From Aporrectodea caliginosa (Eukaryota > Annelida > Clitellata > Crassiclitellata > Lumbricidae), in the NCBI GenBank assembly GCA_020284085.1, contig JACEVL010000007.1, forward strand, positions 704,022-768,021: DNA of 64,000 nucleotides. The letters are read 5' to 3'. This document shows, in pieces, positions 53,640 to 64,000 of the stretch. Both the position numbers and the translations under genes were made by a program. The notes under the pieces were generated by a model. It was not told the DNA's origin. It did no database searches and worked only from the letters and a program-made list of their open reading frames with translations. Every line of letters starts with the position of its first letter. Within the stretch, counting starts at the first letter, position 1.

Positions 53640-54525
53640 CTCAACAATTTCTAATCAATTATGCAAAAGTCAATAGGTGAAAAGGGTCACATGGAACCGA
53701 TGAAGCTCTTCTATGTAAAAAATCTGTGATGATAGGGAAACACGAATAAACCAATTTCAAACTTATTTATATCTGCTAATCGAAGTATTGTATGTGATCG
53801 AAAAATAGGTTTGGTACTGGCACACCAGTGCAACGTGACAAAACGGTTCGAATGGCACGTTTTGGTAAAACCCCATTTCTTTCAAATGAGAAGTAACCTA
53901 TAATTTTAAGCCATAAAATGTTACATGACAAATAGGGGGAAATGTTTGAAAAATAGGGGATGCTAAGAATATATAAGCTTTGGGTAGTTTTAGGAAGACA
54001 GTGACGAATCCTTGATACTATGATGATCTTCTTGACTAATTTCCTAGATATTAGCATAAAGTGTCATTTCCATTGCTCAAGTGATGTGCTTGTCCAGATA
54101 CACGCCTTAGAATTTCCATGACTCGGCCTGCATATCAGTTTGCCATCCATTGTAAATCTGTAATTACAGGGTGGCGGCAGTTTGCGGCGGGATCAAAACA
54201 GAATAAAATTTGTTTTATCAATATGTAGTGACTATTAAATTTGTTAGTTTTCGACCAGGAAGAAATTGTGGCTAGCTTCTGAATGGCTCTCAGAAACAGT
54301 GATTTTACAGAATTACCAGATAAAAACAGATTAGTGTAATTAGCAAACAACAAGGAGTCAGTTGTCAGGTCATATAATTTTATATAATTATTAGAAATAA
54401 TAATGAATTGAGCACCGTGAGACTCCACAGTTGAGAGATTTGCTGATGAATAAATGACCCATAAGATGAACATGTTGCTATCTGTTGTTGAGAAACTCAG
54501 AATAAGGCTGTCAACTCTTTTATGT
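53640..54525 (-). mobile_element. Degraded LINE RT region, paralogue of 24600-25485
   Basis: Same decayed LINE as in the A-B spacer (KTNFILF-like, MDGKLI-like and LDKHIT-like pieces around 54080-54230; the short open frame 54135-54473 covers part of it). It lies directly upstream (plus strand) of the 3' end of copy C. Confidence 0.65.
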
Positions 54526-54700
54526 AAATTATATATTAGAAATGTCTGTTTAGATAGTCTCTGACTCTACTTAGTCAAAGTAGAGTTCCGATGCCCCAAA
54601 CATACCTATGACTTCGATTCGAATACAGTCCAATGTTACTGGAAACAATGTTATAACCGTGTACATGGCTGCATAGACTTGTGATGAAGACTTGTAATAT

Positions 54701-54706
54701 TTTATT
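54701..54706 (-). other. Polyadenylation signal AATAAA of copy C
   Basis: AATAAA on the minus strand about 20 bases after the proposed stop codon (54727-54729). The orphan exon at 25.7 kb keeps the same signal (25652-25657). Copy B has AATAAC at the equivalent place. Confidence 0.5.
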
Positions 54707-54726
54707 CTCCTCTTAGATTTTGACAT

Positions 54727-57700
54727 CTAAGAGAATCGTTTCATGTCCTTTTTCGTTTTTCTCCCGCTTCGTTCTACTTAAAAGTTTTTGCCGCTTCAAC
54801 CACTAAAACAAAACAATATAAGGACGGTATAACAAAAGCTCCTGAACACGCTGGAACTATTTGTATCTGGCGAATAATGTGTCTCGTGAATCTTATCCTT
54901 CGCCTGTGTGGGAAGTATTATGAGACATACACATTATAGTTTTTTGATCGAGACACCGGACCCTTTGAGAGAGTTCCAATAATTGTCCACTCTCTGCTTC
55001 TCAATAAACAGTTGAAATTGCAGTTGAGCATTTATATATCTCCGCTCACAGAGCAAAACAAAACTCTTCTCCTGAGTCTATTGAGGCTGCTTAGTCTATG
55101 AACTTGCACTGACGCTCTTAGAATACTGAATGCGTTGTGGCCAGATGAAAGCAGGTATTCTTCTAGCTGGATATATGTTCGGTACTTCTCGTCCTACCCC
55201 GGTTGAAATTCCGATCGCTTCGTAAGCGCCTTCAGACCTCTTTACTTAGTGCGTTTTATAATAATTTGCTTATTAAGATAGTGTACAGTGTGATACATAT
55301 GAGACTAATGATTGAATGAGGGAATAAATGAAGCGGTGACGTACTTCGATCTACTGGTTCCCCGACAGTAATCTCGATGAATGCATCGAAAATACCCTGT
55401 AGACTCAGGAAGTCCCTCATTTCGGACGGAATAAGCGCATCCACTGAACCGATTGACTGCACATGAATGAAGTGAAAAGATGAACAACAATGAAATCAAA
55501 AGATGAACAAGAAAACAGGCAAAGGGGAAATCGGAACGCAAGGAATGAAATGAATATGAACGCAAACAAAGGATGAACATAACACAATCAAAGTATGAAC
55601 GAGATCCCAAAAAAATAGATGACCAATGATGCAGTTAAATACTGCTTTAAAACGCAGTCCAAAAGTTAACAAAGAAAATAAGTACAAAACAATAACAGCA
55701 TAATCAAAAGACGTTGAAGATATGAAGATGGAATGCGCATCGAAATGAAACTTTACTTTTCCTGTACTAGCGTCTGCATAACAGCGCACCAACCTATCTC
55801 GTAAACCACTTCAAGGGCCATCCATTTAGTATGGAGGGTTAACCCAAATGCATAATGCTTTGCGAATGAAGGGTTCCAAACAAGTGGAAGATAGACCCTT
55901 GTGAATCTCTAAGAGACAACCTACCTCACTGAGTTGTCCATCAGCATTTATTGCCATCTTGAAGTACTTGAGGATGAACTGCCGAATGCCCTTCTTAACG
56001 ACTTCACGCTTCAGCTTAATAACGTCACTGTCAAATCCCTAGAAATCGAAAGAAGATTCTACATTTTGAAAACAGAAAAAGAAGACGCAGAAGAAGCAGA
56101 ATGCAAAGAATAAGAAGAAAAAAGATGACGATGATGAGGAGGAGGAGGAGGAGGAGGAGAGGAGAGGAGGAGGAGAAGGAAGTAGAAAAGAAGAAGAGAA
56201 AGAGGAGGAAGGAGGTGGAGGAGGAGAAAGAGAGAAGGATAAAGAAGATAATGTAATGTATAGCAATATAATAGGAGGAAGAGGCGCTATAAAATGGAAT
56301 GAATGAATGAATGAATGAATAATACAAAATAACATAATGTGATATAATTTTATATAATTTTAGTTTATTTTACATATTTGTAGTGTCATAACACACTAAA
56401 TTTTATATTATTATGTCTCATATACATATTAAATTGTGTGTGATATATATTTCGTAGTATAAAAGTGAATATCAATATCGTTAAGCTTCCATCCAACTGA
56501 CCTCCGTGAGAATCTTTTCCTTCAGTGCATCATTCATTTTCTCTCCACTCTCCACTCGCAAATGAAGCGTATAAACGGTTGCATCCAGACCCTGATAAAA
56601 CAGAGACCAAATCAATTCAAGGACCTTCGAATCGAAACTATCAGATCCACGAATGGCCATCTTTCGCCGAAGTTTAGCACAAGTGCTATGTGATGTGCAA
56701 TAGACAGATGATAAAGAACAATCAACAACATTTGCCTATGCTTACCTATACAATTAAATATTCAATATAACTTACTTATAGGTTACATTTACATTTGTTT
56801 ACCATACCGTATAATCCTATTTGAATACACCATACCGTCTGAACAGTTTGCCAGACCTTATTTTAGGCCTACTTTGCATACATCTGCGCCTCTGAGTAAA
56901 TCTCTTGACGCTGTATAAATTTTCAGAATGAATGAATACCATATCTTACCTTAACCCATCTTTCTTACTATGTACTTACTGTACTTATGTACTTCATGCA
57001 ACATTACTTGCATTGTTTTTATTATGTTCTAAAACGCACTTTGCCTCGCTCTACCGATCACGCTTGTATGTATTGTATATATTTATGCATGCATTTATGC
57101 ATGCATGCATGACTCTATGTATGTATATGTATGTATTTATGTATGAATGAATGAATGAATGAATGAATGAACGTAATGTCTATGTTGTATGTATGTATGT
57201 ATGTATGTATGTATGTATGTATGTATGTATGTATGTATGTATGTATGTATGTATGTATGTATGTATGTATGTGTATGTATGTATGTATATTATGTATTCT
57301 ATGTATGTATGTATGCATGCATGCATGTATTTATGTATGTATGTATGTATATTATATGTAGGCGTGTATGAATATGTATAAACGTACACTCTATATGAGG
57401 AATAAGAAGAGCAGTTCCTTAGAACATAATTAAAACTAAGGCAACCATTAGTATGAAGTGTTAGCGACTTTATTTTCTTAGCCTCGGCATATGAGGTCGG
57501 GTGGCCAGTCCTCTCCCTCAACGTCTCATCTTCCCACCGACAGTTTACAGTCAGTTTACTTATTGTAGTTGGGGGTGCTGGTGGAACAGAAATCTCGAGC
57601 CAAATGTCCTGTATATGAATGTATACGCAATTAGAAGCTAACAACGGGCCTTCAAAGAAAACTCTCCAAGACACTGCACATATTCCTATCCGACTCAAAT

Positions 57701-58053
57701 ACACCTAGACAGACCTGAAGAAGACTTTCCTCCGCCTCTGCACACAGCTCCTCGGCGTCTTCATCGTCGTCCTCTTCGTTATTGTTAAAATTGATGATCT
57801 TCACAATGCCATTGATCAGCTTTTTCGCTGGACCGAGACTTTTCGACAGCTTCAATGCGTACGAGTACGATGTCTTCATTGTGCTCCGTGTTCTTGGTAT
57901 CGCGTCGAGGAATTCTTTTCGCTACATAACCATTCAAATATAACGCGGTTCTCTGGAGGATTTGACAGTGGCGATTCGAAGCACTGTTCTAATGATATAT
58001 GGAGCTTGCAATAATTCGCTGAGGTTTTGAGCATGAGATGCTTTTATAAACAT

Positions 58054-58104
<51 letters not shown>

Positions 58105-60077
58105 GTCGTCGTCGTCGTCGTCGTCACCATCAGCATTATCATCAATTATCGTCATCAGAATCATCGTAATGCTAATTTTGATGCTGAGGGTACCTACACT
58201 GCGAGCGGCGCTATATAAATTGATAGATACAATACAATACAATACGACCATCACGTCATTATCACCAGCACCAACACCACCACCACCCCATCATCATCAT
58301 CATCGTTGTCGTCACAATTAACTGTTAATAAATAGAAACCCATTAGAACCAGGCTTTCCCCTTGACACTGTTAGCTGCTGATGTTCAGTTGTAGCCTACT
58401 CATGCATCTTACCTTGGTTGCTTCCTTTGGTAAGTCCACTGACGTCACTGCAGTCCGGTAAGTCTCACGAACAGAGCTGAAGCCTTCAGTCATCTGTAAC
58501 ATATAAGAGTGCATGAGAAACTTGTGCGAGTTCGGTAGCAGTATCTAGTAATTGGGCCGTACTACGTAGACGTGGACCTTCCTAAAATCTTTACCGTCGA
58601 AACTTGAGAAAGGGAATAGTCGCGTTCTGTACATTCAATGACTGGTATAGTTTATCTATCTATCTATCTATCTATGAGATTTATATAGCGCCCCTTCAAG
58701 GTTACTACTCAGAAGCGCTCCCGACCCAGGCCCGGTCAAAAAGGAAGGTCTTAAGTAATTTATAAAAAAGAAGAAGAGAAGTCTCGTGGAAGAGAAATTA
58801 GGTCAGATGGGGGACCATTCCAAAGAGAAGGACCCACTATCGAGAATGCCCGATGCTGTCTGGTGGCAGAGCGAGCATGTGGTACCATAAAGTCACCTCT
58901 AGAAGCAGAGCGCAGAGATCGGCGACCAGGGCAGACCGAAGTCAATGTGAAGAGCTCCTGGAGATAGGTAGGTGCTCTACCCAGAACACATTGCCAGACA
59001 ATAGATAGACTCTATAATTGATGCGCTGCTGAACCGGGAGCCAGTGGAGGTCATCACGCATAAAGGCAGAGATGTGGCCAAACTTAGGTTTATGTTAGCG
59101 ACGCTGTGGGACTGTCTAATTCTTAATAATTCTAAATGATTAATTATTCTACATTAATTAAATAATTAGTATAATAAGAAATTAATTATTTACTAACCGG
59201 TTTCGCATATGCCTCTATAAGTGGTTCGATCAACGGTGTGACATGTTTCGACATCAGTTTACCCAACGTCTTATTTGTCACACCTGCAAATAATCCAATT
59301 AGACAGTGTGCACGGTGTGCAGACTACAGGTTGGATCGCATCATTTATATAGCGTCTTTAGCGAATCTGAACACGATTTGAGCATTATTTTCTTATTGAT
59401 GAAGCGTTTCCGTGTAATCACGGTTTGGTAGTTCAATTTAATGACGCTGTGTTATAAAGTTGACGATTATATTTATCCAGGTTAGGAACTGGCATTACCA
59501 GAACGCGGACAGTGGCGGAGTCAGTAGCTTCCAATGTTTACCTCTTCCTTGCCGTCTTATTCTCCGACTCTCCGCCGATACAACGCGGTCGAAGTACTCA
59601 ATGGCTCATGCTCTAACTGAACACACTAAGGGGCTCAAGTTAAGCAGAAATCTTTAAACGCCTTTTAACTTCGTCGAAGATTTGAATCCAAGGCCAGGCG
59701 ACACTTTGGACACAAACCACTATAATAGCCTAGCTCGCACTACACAACTACTACTACAACTATTATGGCTCAAGTAAGTTTATATTTTACAATTGTACAT
59801 CAATTCGTGAAACTTTTTTAAGACATTTTATTCAATGTGTGTATGTATGTGGGTACATGTATGTATGTTTACATGCATCTATGTTTGTATGTGTATATAT
59901 GTGGTATCTCGTACTTTTGATTCCGTCGAGGATTTTGTTGTGGACTGTTGTGATTGGCGTTAGACCTTTTCTCAAAACCGGTTCGATTTTGTCAAGCAAC
60001 ATCTGAGCGTTTTTCTGGATCTCCGCCCACGCTACATTTAGGACGCCCTGAATCGTTTTCTTTATCAGACCAACCGC
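54727..60077 (-). CDS. Copy C exons 9 to 16
   Basis: Exon 9 AVGLIKKTIQGVLNVAWAEI; exon 10 SVTNKTLGKLMSKHVTPLIE; exon 11 MTEGFSSVRETYRTAVTSVD; exon 12 RKEFLDAIPRTRSTMKTSYS with a shorter acidic run; exon 13 GLDATVYTLHLRVESGEKMN; exon 14 GFDSDVIKLKREVVKKGIRQ; exon 15 SIGSVDALIPSEMRDFLSLQ; exon 16 KRSGRKTKKDMKRFS and stop. Every exon is open in the expected phase. Replacements concentrate in helix-surface positions, so selection seems to have acted until recently. Confidence 0.78.
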
Positions 60078-61982
60078 CTAAAGAATAAACACAAATAATT
60101 CATTGGTTATTAAAGTGCCTTTGGATGCGCAAGTAATCCGGAGAGACAGAGAGACAAGACAGAAAGAGGATACAGGCATATAAATAAACAGACAGAAACA
60201 GAGAGAGATAGTCAGAACGATGGAGTAAATTTTCAAAATGTAAATACGCAGCCAAATCAAACCCAATGCAGCTGCAGCTCTGGTATGCTGTTGGAAAAGC
60301 ATGATATGCAGACACCTCTTGCACAGAATGGTGCTTCTTGTGCTTCCCTCGCCCCTGCATATAATTTGGTAACCACGTCTTCAAGTATCGAGTGAACCAG
60401 GTAGACCAGTGTTGCATCTCTTGTCTGTGGGGATATGCAGGTGCTCGGCTCCCTTACGCCAATTTCAGACCATCATGGCTACACCTGTGTGGAACCGTTG
60501 GTCTTGGAGCAGACTTCCATTGCATTCGACTCTACCCAGCATAATTTTCGACCTAGTTTAAGGTAAATCTATTTAGATCAGTTAGACACAGCACAAGCAA
60601 AGCGATATGTGCTCCTATACATGTATATACAGATGCCTACATATAATGCATATACGATACGCATGCATACATTCATGCATGCATAGTTGCATACATATAC
60701 AGTGATACATGGGAAGGGAAGCCATGGATAAAATCAGAGATAGAATTCAATTCAATTCAATTCAATTTATTTTTCCTGTAACGACAACATATTTACAATT
60801 ATGGCATGCAGTTATCATTCAACGACGTTCCGGTTACCAAGTGGAGGACCCTGAAGGGATGGATTATCCCGCTAAATAGGGCCACCCAGGTAATGAAATA
60901 AAAAGTCTCGATAACACATGACAGCAAGCTTGCTTTCGAAGACATGAATTAGACCAAAATTAAGATAACTTAACTAATAGAACTTAACTAAACACCCATA
61001 ACAGTAAATAGCATTCATTCAAATGTCTAGATGAATCAGATAGTGGCGTAATTTATTCTTAAATATTTGTAAAGCAGTCAATTGGCGGATCCATAGGGGA
61101 ATATTGTTCCATACCTTAGCCCCAGCTAATCTAATGGAAAACAGTCGAGTATTTGTGTGGGCAAAGGGCTGTCGATACAACTTGGTGCTTCTAGTGGGAT
61201 AGGAATGTATTTCAGAGGTAAGGGGAACAAGTTTTTGGTATATAGCAGGTAATAGATTGATAGAAAGATTTGGAGATGTCATGTTAAGGACTCATCGTTG
61301 GCGCACGCCTGACGGAGGAGAGAAGAAGAAGAAGACGACAGTAATACATTATAATTAAATTTATATATATACCTTTGTTCTTCATACATACATACATACA
61401 TATGTATACACTGGCACGTACATATGCATACAAACATATATGCATACATGCATACCTATATACATATAGTGCATACACTATAGGTTATGGTCATGGTTAT
61501 ACATACTTTTATACATGCGCTTACATTTATTGTGTGAAGGCGCCCTTGTAACGGCATGTGCCGTGTTACGGAACTGTAGAAATTATAGTATTTATATCAT
61601 CATTATAATCATCATCATCATCGTCGTCGTCGTCATTATACATATATTGTATTTGTATTGTATTTGAACACTTGTTATAGCGCCTCAACCAGATTTCCCA
61701 TTCAGAGGCGCTCCCGACTACTGCGCGAACGCTGAATCGGAGTTTCACGCCGAAGCGCATGAGCAATTGCGAGTGAAGGACTTGCCTAGGGTCCCTACGC
61801 GGCGGCTTTGAGGTGGATTCAAACCCGCAACCCTACGGCTGCAAGGCACCGAACATACCCCTATACCACCGCGCCCCAGTATATTGTGTTGTGTTGTGTG
61901 TTGTATTGTATTATACAATGGTGCGTACACTGTAGGGCCTGCATGTTCAACTAAATATATTCAGTTGGTAAAGTTGAGAATT

Positions 61983-62064
<82 letters not shown>

Positions 62065-64000
62065 TGAAGAATGGCTTACCGTGTACCAGATGGGAATAAG
62101 GACACGACTGGCTATGATCGAAGCGAAGGAGCCGGAAATTGCATGAGGGATCGACAGGTAGCCTTTGATCTGTCCCAGGACGATGTCTTGCACTGGAGGC
62201 AGGCAGCTCGTCATCAGCATCTCCAACAACATCTGAAGATTCACACGAAACCGCAAAATCAATATGTCGCTACGTATAAAATCAATGGAGCGTTACGTAT
62301 AAAACAATAAGGCATTACGCATGAAATCAATAGGCCATTACACAAAAATTTGGCCCGAAATAGTTCTCTGCATTAATTTAATAGAGATGCTAATAAATAC
62401 GACTCTATCTGAAATAATATTGTCTTCCTTTCAAAGCTTTGAAGAGTATGCACGCCCAAACGACAGGATACCAATGGCACATAGCAATAATTGAGCGTTT
62501 AGCATTTTATTTTGGTCGCGATTCCTGTACAGTAATTTAAAGCCTCGGCAGAGGATCGAAGCTGCAATCTCTGTGCACTGTGTGCAGAGCGAGATAGACA
62601 GAGACAGATACAAAGACAGACATAAAAACATACAGGCAGGCAGATGTAGAAAGTACTTTAGAGAATGACATAGAGATAGACAGAGACAGACAAAGAGACA
62701 GACAAAGACAGAGTGAGATATCGAGACAGAGAGAGAGAGACATATTAAAGCAGACGATCTTCTGTAACCTGCTGACCTCGTCTTCCGTTCCATGGTCCTT
62801 CCAACCTTCAAAGCTTCGACCTTATCTGGAATTTTGTCGCAGGCTCTTTCGAAGGCCATTCCCAGCACCGTATCCGTATTACGAGCTGGAAAGACATACG
62901 AAACACATTCCATATTCCAGTCAATCGAAAACAGAATGCTGCTCATTCGAGAAAGTAGTTACTAATCATATGAAATTAATTTCTATTCACACGGAGCTAT
63001 ACCGATTATATATTTGAAGGTAGTTATTAATCATTTGAAATTTATTTCTATTCATTTGAAGGTAGTTACTTTTCATTTTTAGGTGGATATTATTGTTACC
63101 AAATACTTGTACCATAGTATTTATTAGTGGAAAGGGTGGATACATTGTCGAATGAGGCAAATTCTGCTTTAAATTAAGGTATTTTGAATTAGGAAAGGAA
63201 ATAAAGAGTAAGGAGATAAAGAGTGGCAGGCAAAGAATGCCCTGGATAGAAAATATGGCTTGGACCAACACTGAGAGGACCATTGGACTTGACAAATGAC
63301 CGAAGACAATGGTGGTCATTTATTCGTACCGATGGCCTCCAAATGGTTGGCATCAGGAACTGGTAATGATGATGATGACGATATTGAGTAAGGCAGAATA
63401 TAGATAGAAATAGAAATGGAATACTGTTACTGACGCTTGGACCTCCGAACGCATGTCTGGAGGAAGTAGATCCACTCATTGCGATCGATCACTACTTCGT
63501 CTGTTCTGGCTGGTGGTTCCTTCTTACGACGACCAAATCGCTACAGGAGATGAAAAATGACAGATGTGATTCCTCGTTTCGTAAGTGGAAGACGAAGAAA
63601 TAGAAGAAGATGATTATGAAGAAAAGGAAAAAGAGAAGGAAAAAGAAGAAGAGGAAGAAACATGAGAGAGGAAGAGAAGGAGAAAAAGAATATGATGAAG
63701 AAGAAAAAGACAATGAACAAGGAGAAAGAGGAGAAGAAGAATAAGAGGAGGAGGAGAATGAAGATAAGGATAAAGCTGATGACGAGGATGATGATGAAGA
63801 GGAGAAGGAGGATGAAAAGGAGGAGAAGTAGGTGGCAGAAGAAAATGTTGAGAAGTGGAATTGGAAAGAAAGAAGAAAAGGAACCTGCAATCTCCATAGT
63901 AATGGGATGTTAGCTTTACGTACCTTCTTGCCATTCTGGCAAATTCTGAAGACATACTTTGTTCTCTGCGGGTGAAACAGCGCCCAGCTGTCATCCGGAA
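54727..64000 (-). CDS. Niban/FAM129-like gene, copy C (exons 5-16), with a frameshift in exon 7
   Basis: Exons in coding order: 5 (64000-63924, cut by window end), 6 (63540-63435), 7 (62885-62777), 8 (62232-62080), 9 (60077-59915), 10 (59284-59199), 11 (58493-58413), 12 (57921-57715), 13 (56591-56502), 14 (56038-55925), 15 (55456-55345), 16 (54773-54727). Splice sites and phases match copies A and B. Exon 7 is 109 nt instead of 110: one G is missing in GCTTTGAAGGTTGG, which shifts the frame and gives TGA seven codons into exon 8. All other exons stay open and keep family motifs, so it is either a young pseudogene or a consensus error. Exons 1-4 lie right of the window. Confidence 0.75.
55465..55690. 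repeat. Degenerate 20-25 bp repeat, intron 14 of copy C
   Basis: GATGAACA-, CAATCAAAG- and GAACGCAA-type units, as in copy B at 27500-27745. Confidence 0.55.
56060..56300. repeat. Purine tract, intron 13 of copy C
   Basis: Mixed GAA/GGA tract of about 190 bp, then GGCGCTATAAAATGGAATGA and (GAAT)n (a SINE tail scrap, 56283-56320). It is the unexpanded counterpart of the 1.4-kb tract in copy B. Confidence 0.85.
56885..57300. repeat. SINE tail scrap and (GTAT)n array, intron 12 of copy C
   Basis: GCGCCTCTGAGTAAATCTCT, then GAAT units (56885-56937), then unique sequence matching 31200-31330 of copy B, then GAAT (57143-57170) and GTAT (57187-57290) arrays. Confidence 0.85.
58045..58240. repeat. 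(ATC)n tract and LINE tail scrap, intron 11 of copy C
   Basis: ATC/GTC units (58045-58130), then GCGAGCGGCGCTATATAAAT with an (ATACA)n tail (58198-58242), a short 3' end of the LINE family at 49311. Confidence 0.75.
58640..59100 (-). mobile_element. CR1/L2-like LINE 3' end, private to copy C
   Basis: Minus-strand pieces read HISAFMRDDLHWLPVQQRIN, then YLQELFTLTSVCPGRRSLRS and RAFSIVGPSLWNGPPSDLIS. They end with a GCGCTATATAAATCTCATAG tail and (GATA)n at 58648-58673. Introns 10 of A and B are short and continuous at this place, so this inserted after duplication. Confidence 0.8.
59460..59750 (-). mobile_element. tRNA-derived SINE (family S1), intron 9 of copy C
   Basis: Third copy of the shared SINE; the head (CACTATAATAGCCTAGCTCG complement) is slightly more diverged. 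Confidence 0.6.
60740..61290 (-). mobile_element. LINE 3' end with (TTGAA)n tail, intron 8 of copy C
   Basis: The open minus frame reads LSINLLPAIYQKLVPLTSEI, HSYPTRSTKLYRQPFAHTNT, RLFSIRLAGAKVWNNIPLWI, then a stop. The 3' UTR ends in the tail at 60748-60765. Same family as 52158-52682 but with a longer open frame, so fairly recent. Confidence 0.82.
61531..61578. mobile_element. LINE 3' UTR scrap
   Basis: AAGGCGCCCTTGTAACGGCA matches the 3' UTR of the LINEs at 21503 and 50022. Only about 45 bp remain. Confidence 0.55.
61645..61880 (-). mobile_element. tRNA-derived SINE (family S3), intron 8 of copy C
   Basis: Minus strand GGGGCGCGGTGGTATAGGGG head with GGGTTTGAATCCACC B box, the S3 body and a CAATACAAATACAA tail. 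Nearly identical to 31411-31642. Confidence 0.8.
61983..62062. repeat. (GA)n run next to exon 8 of copy C
   Basis: About 40 perfect GA units ending 18 bp from the donor of exon 8. It is a CT run on the transcribed strand immediately after the splice site. Confidence 0.95.
62080..64000 (-). CDS. Copy C exons 5 to 8, with the 1-bp deletion
   Basis: Exon 5 (partial) reads PDDSWALFHPQRTKYVFRIC. Exon 6 reads RFGRRKKEPPARTDEVVIDR, then NEWIYFLQTCVRRSK. Exon 7 reads NTDTVLGMAFERACDKIPDK, then VEAL, followed by the shift (KVGRTMERKT instead of KGWKDQGTEDE). Exon 8 in its own frame reads MLLEMLMTSCLPPVQDIVLG. The CAG to ATG change just after the deletion is also unique to C. Confidence 0.75.
62950..63390. 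repeat. Intron 6 of copy C: tandem repeat and LINE 3' scrap
   Basis: ATTTCTATTCATTTGAAGGT-type units (62960-63090) are followed by the LINE tail scrap (63170-63385, LTNDRRQWWSFIRTDG-like) shared with copies A and B. Confidence 0.6.
63590..63850. repeat. Purine tract, intron 5 of copy C
   Basis: GAA/GGA/GAT-rich tract with interruptions; counterpart of 7980-8700 and 39760-40110. The poly-Ser, poly-Leu and poly-Lys frames are repeat translations. Confidence 0.85.

Noticed and set aside
54135..54473. 112-residue frame as a gene
   Set aside because: It is part of the degraded LINE RT shared with 24600-25485 and is out of frame in places.

Overview
The window is animal (metazoan) nuclear DNA, AT-rich and mostly non-coding, from an invertebrate I cannot name. 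The evidence is GT-AG spliced exons, tRNA-headed SINEs, decayed non-LTR retrotransposons (LINEs), Helitron, hAT, piggyBac-like and mariner-like elements, and very many microsatellites. There is no bacterial, phage or CRISPR content. Nearly all the long open frames are translated simple repeats.

The host content is a head-to-tail array of three paralogous genes on the minus strand. I rebuilt them by finding short exons that recur in the same order and splice phase, with diverged introns. Copy A occupies about 0.9-21.1 kb (exons 1-11; the rest lies left of base 1). Copy B is complete at about 26.7-46.1 kb (16 exons, about 609 residues). Copy C occupies about 54.7 kb to the window end (exons 16 to 5; exon 5 is cut by base 64000). 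The protein resembles the Niban/FAM129 family: an N-terminal helix, a PH domain (WKKVYCVERNDYGIEFY, then KIRPAGYTVLT), then a long helical region. Copy A has an expanded in-frame 24-bp repeat in exon 6. Copy C has a 1-bp deletion in exon 7. A stray terminal exon at 25.7 kb suggests a fourth, mostly deleted copy.

Everything else is repeats. Some insertions are shared by paralogous introns and so predate the duplications: a tRNA-SINE in intron 9, a LINE tail in intron 6, and in the two gene-gene spacers a degraded LINE and another tRNA-SINE. Others are private to one copy, with an empty site in a sister copy: a hAT element, an SINE and LINE tails in A; a Helitron, a piggyBac-like element, an SINE and a 5 kb LINE nest in or beside B; a LINE in C. 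Purine and tetranucleotide tracts sit in the same introns of all copies but differ greatly in length, the extreme being 1.4 kb of hexanucleotide repeat in intron 13 of copy B.

Layout: 1-21.1 kb gene A; 21.1-26.7 kb spacer (upstream region of A, LINEs, SINE, relic exon); 26.7-46.1 kb gene B; 46.1-54.7 kb spacer (upstream region of B, SINE, LINE nest, degraded LINE); 54.7-64.0 kb gene C. The three genes appear to be separate transcription units of one family; the sequence shows no pathway linkage.
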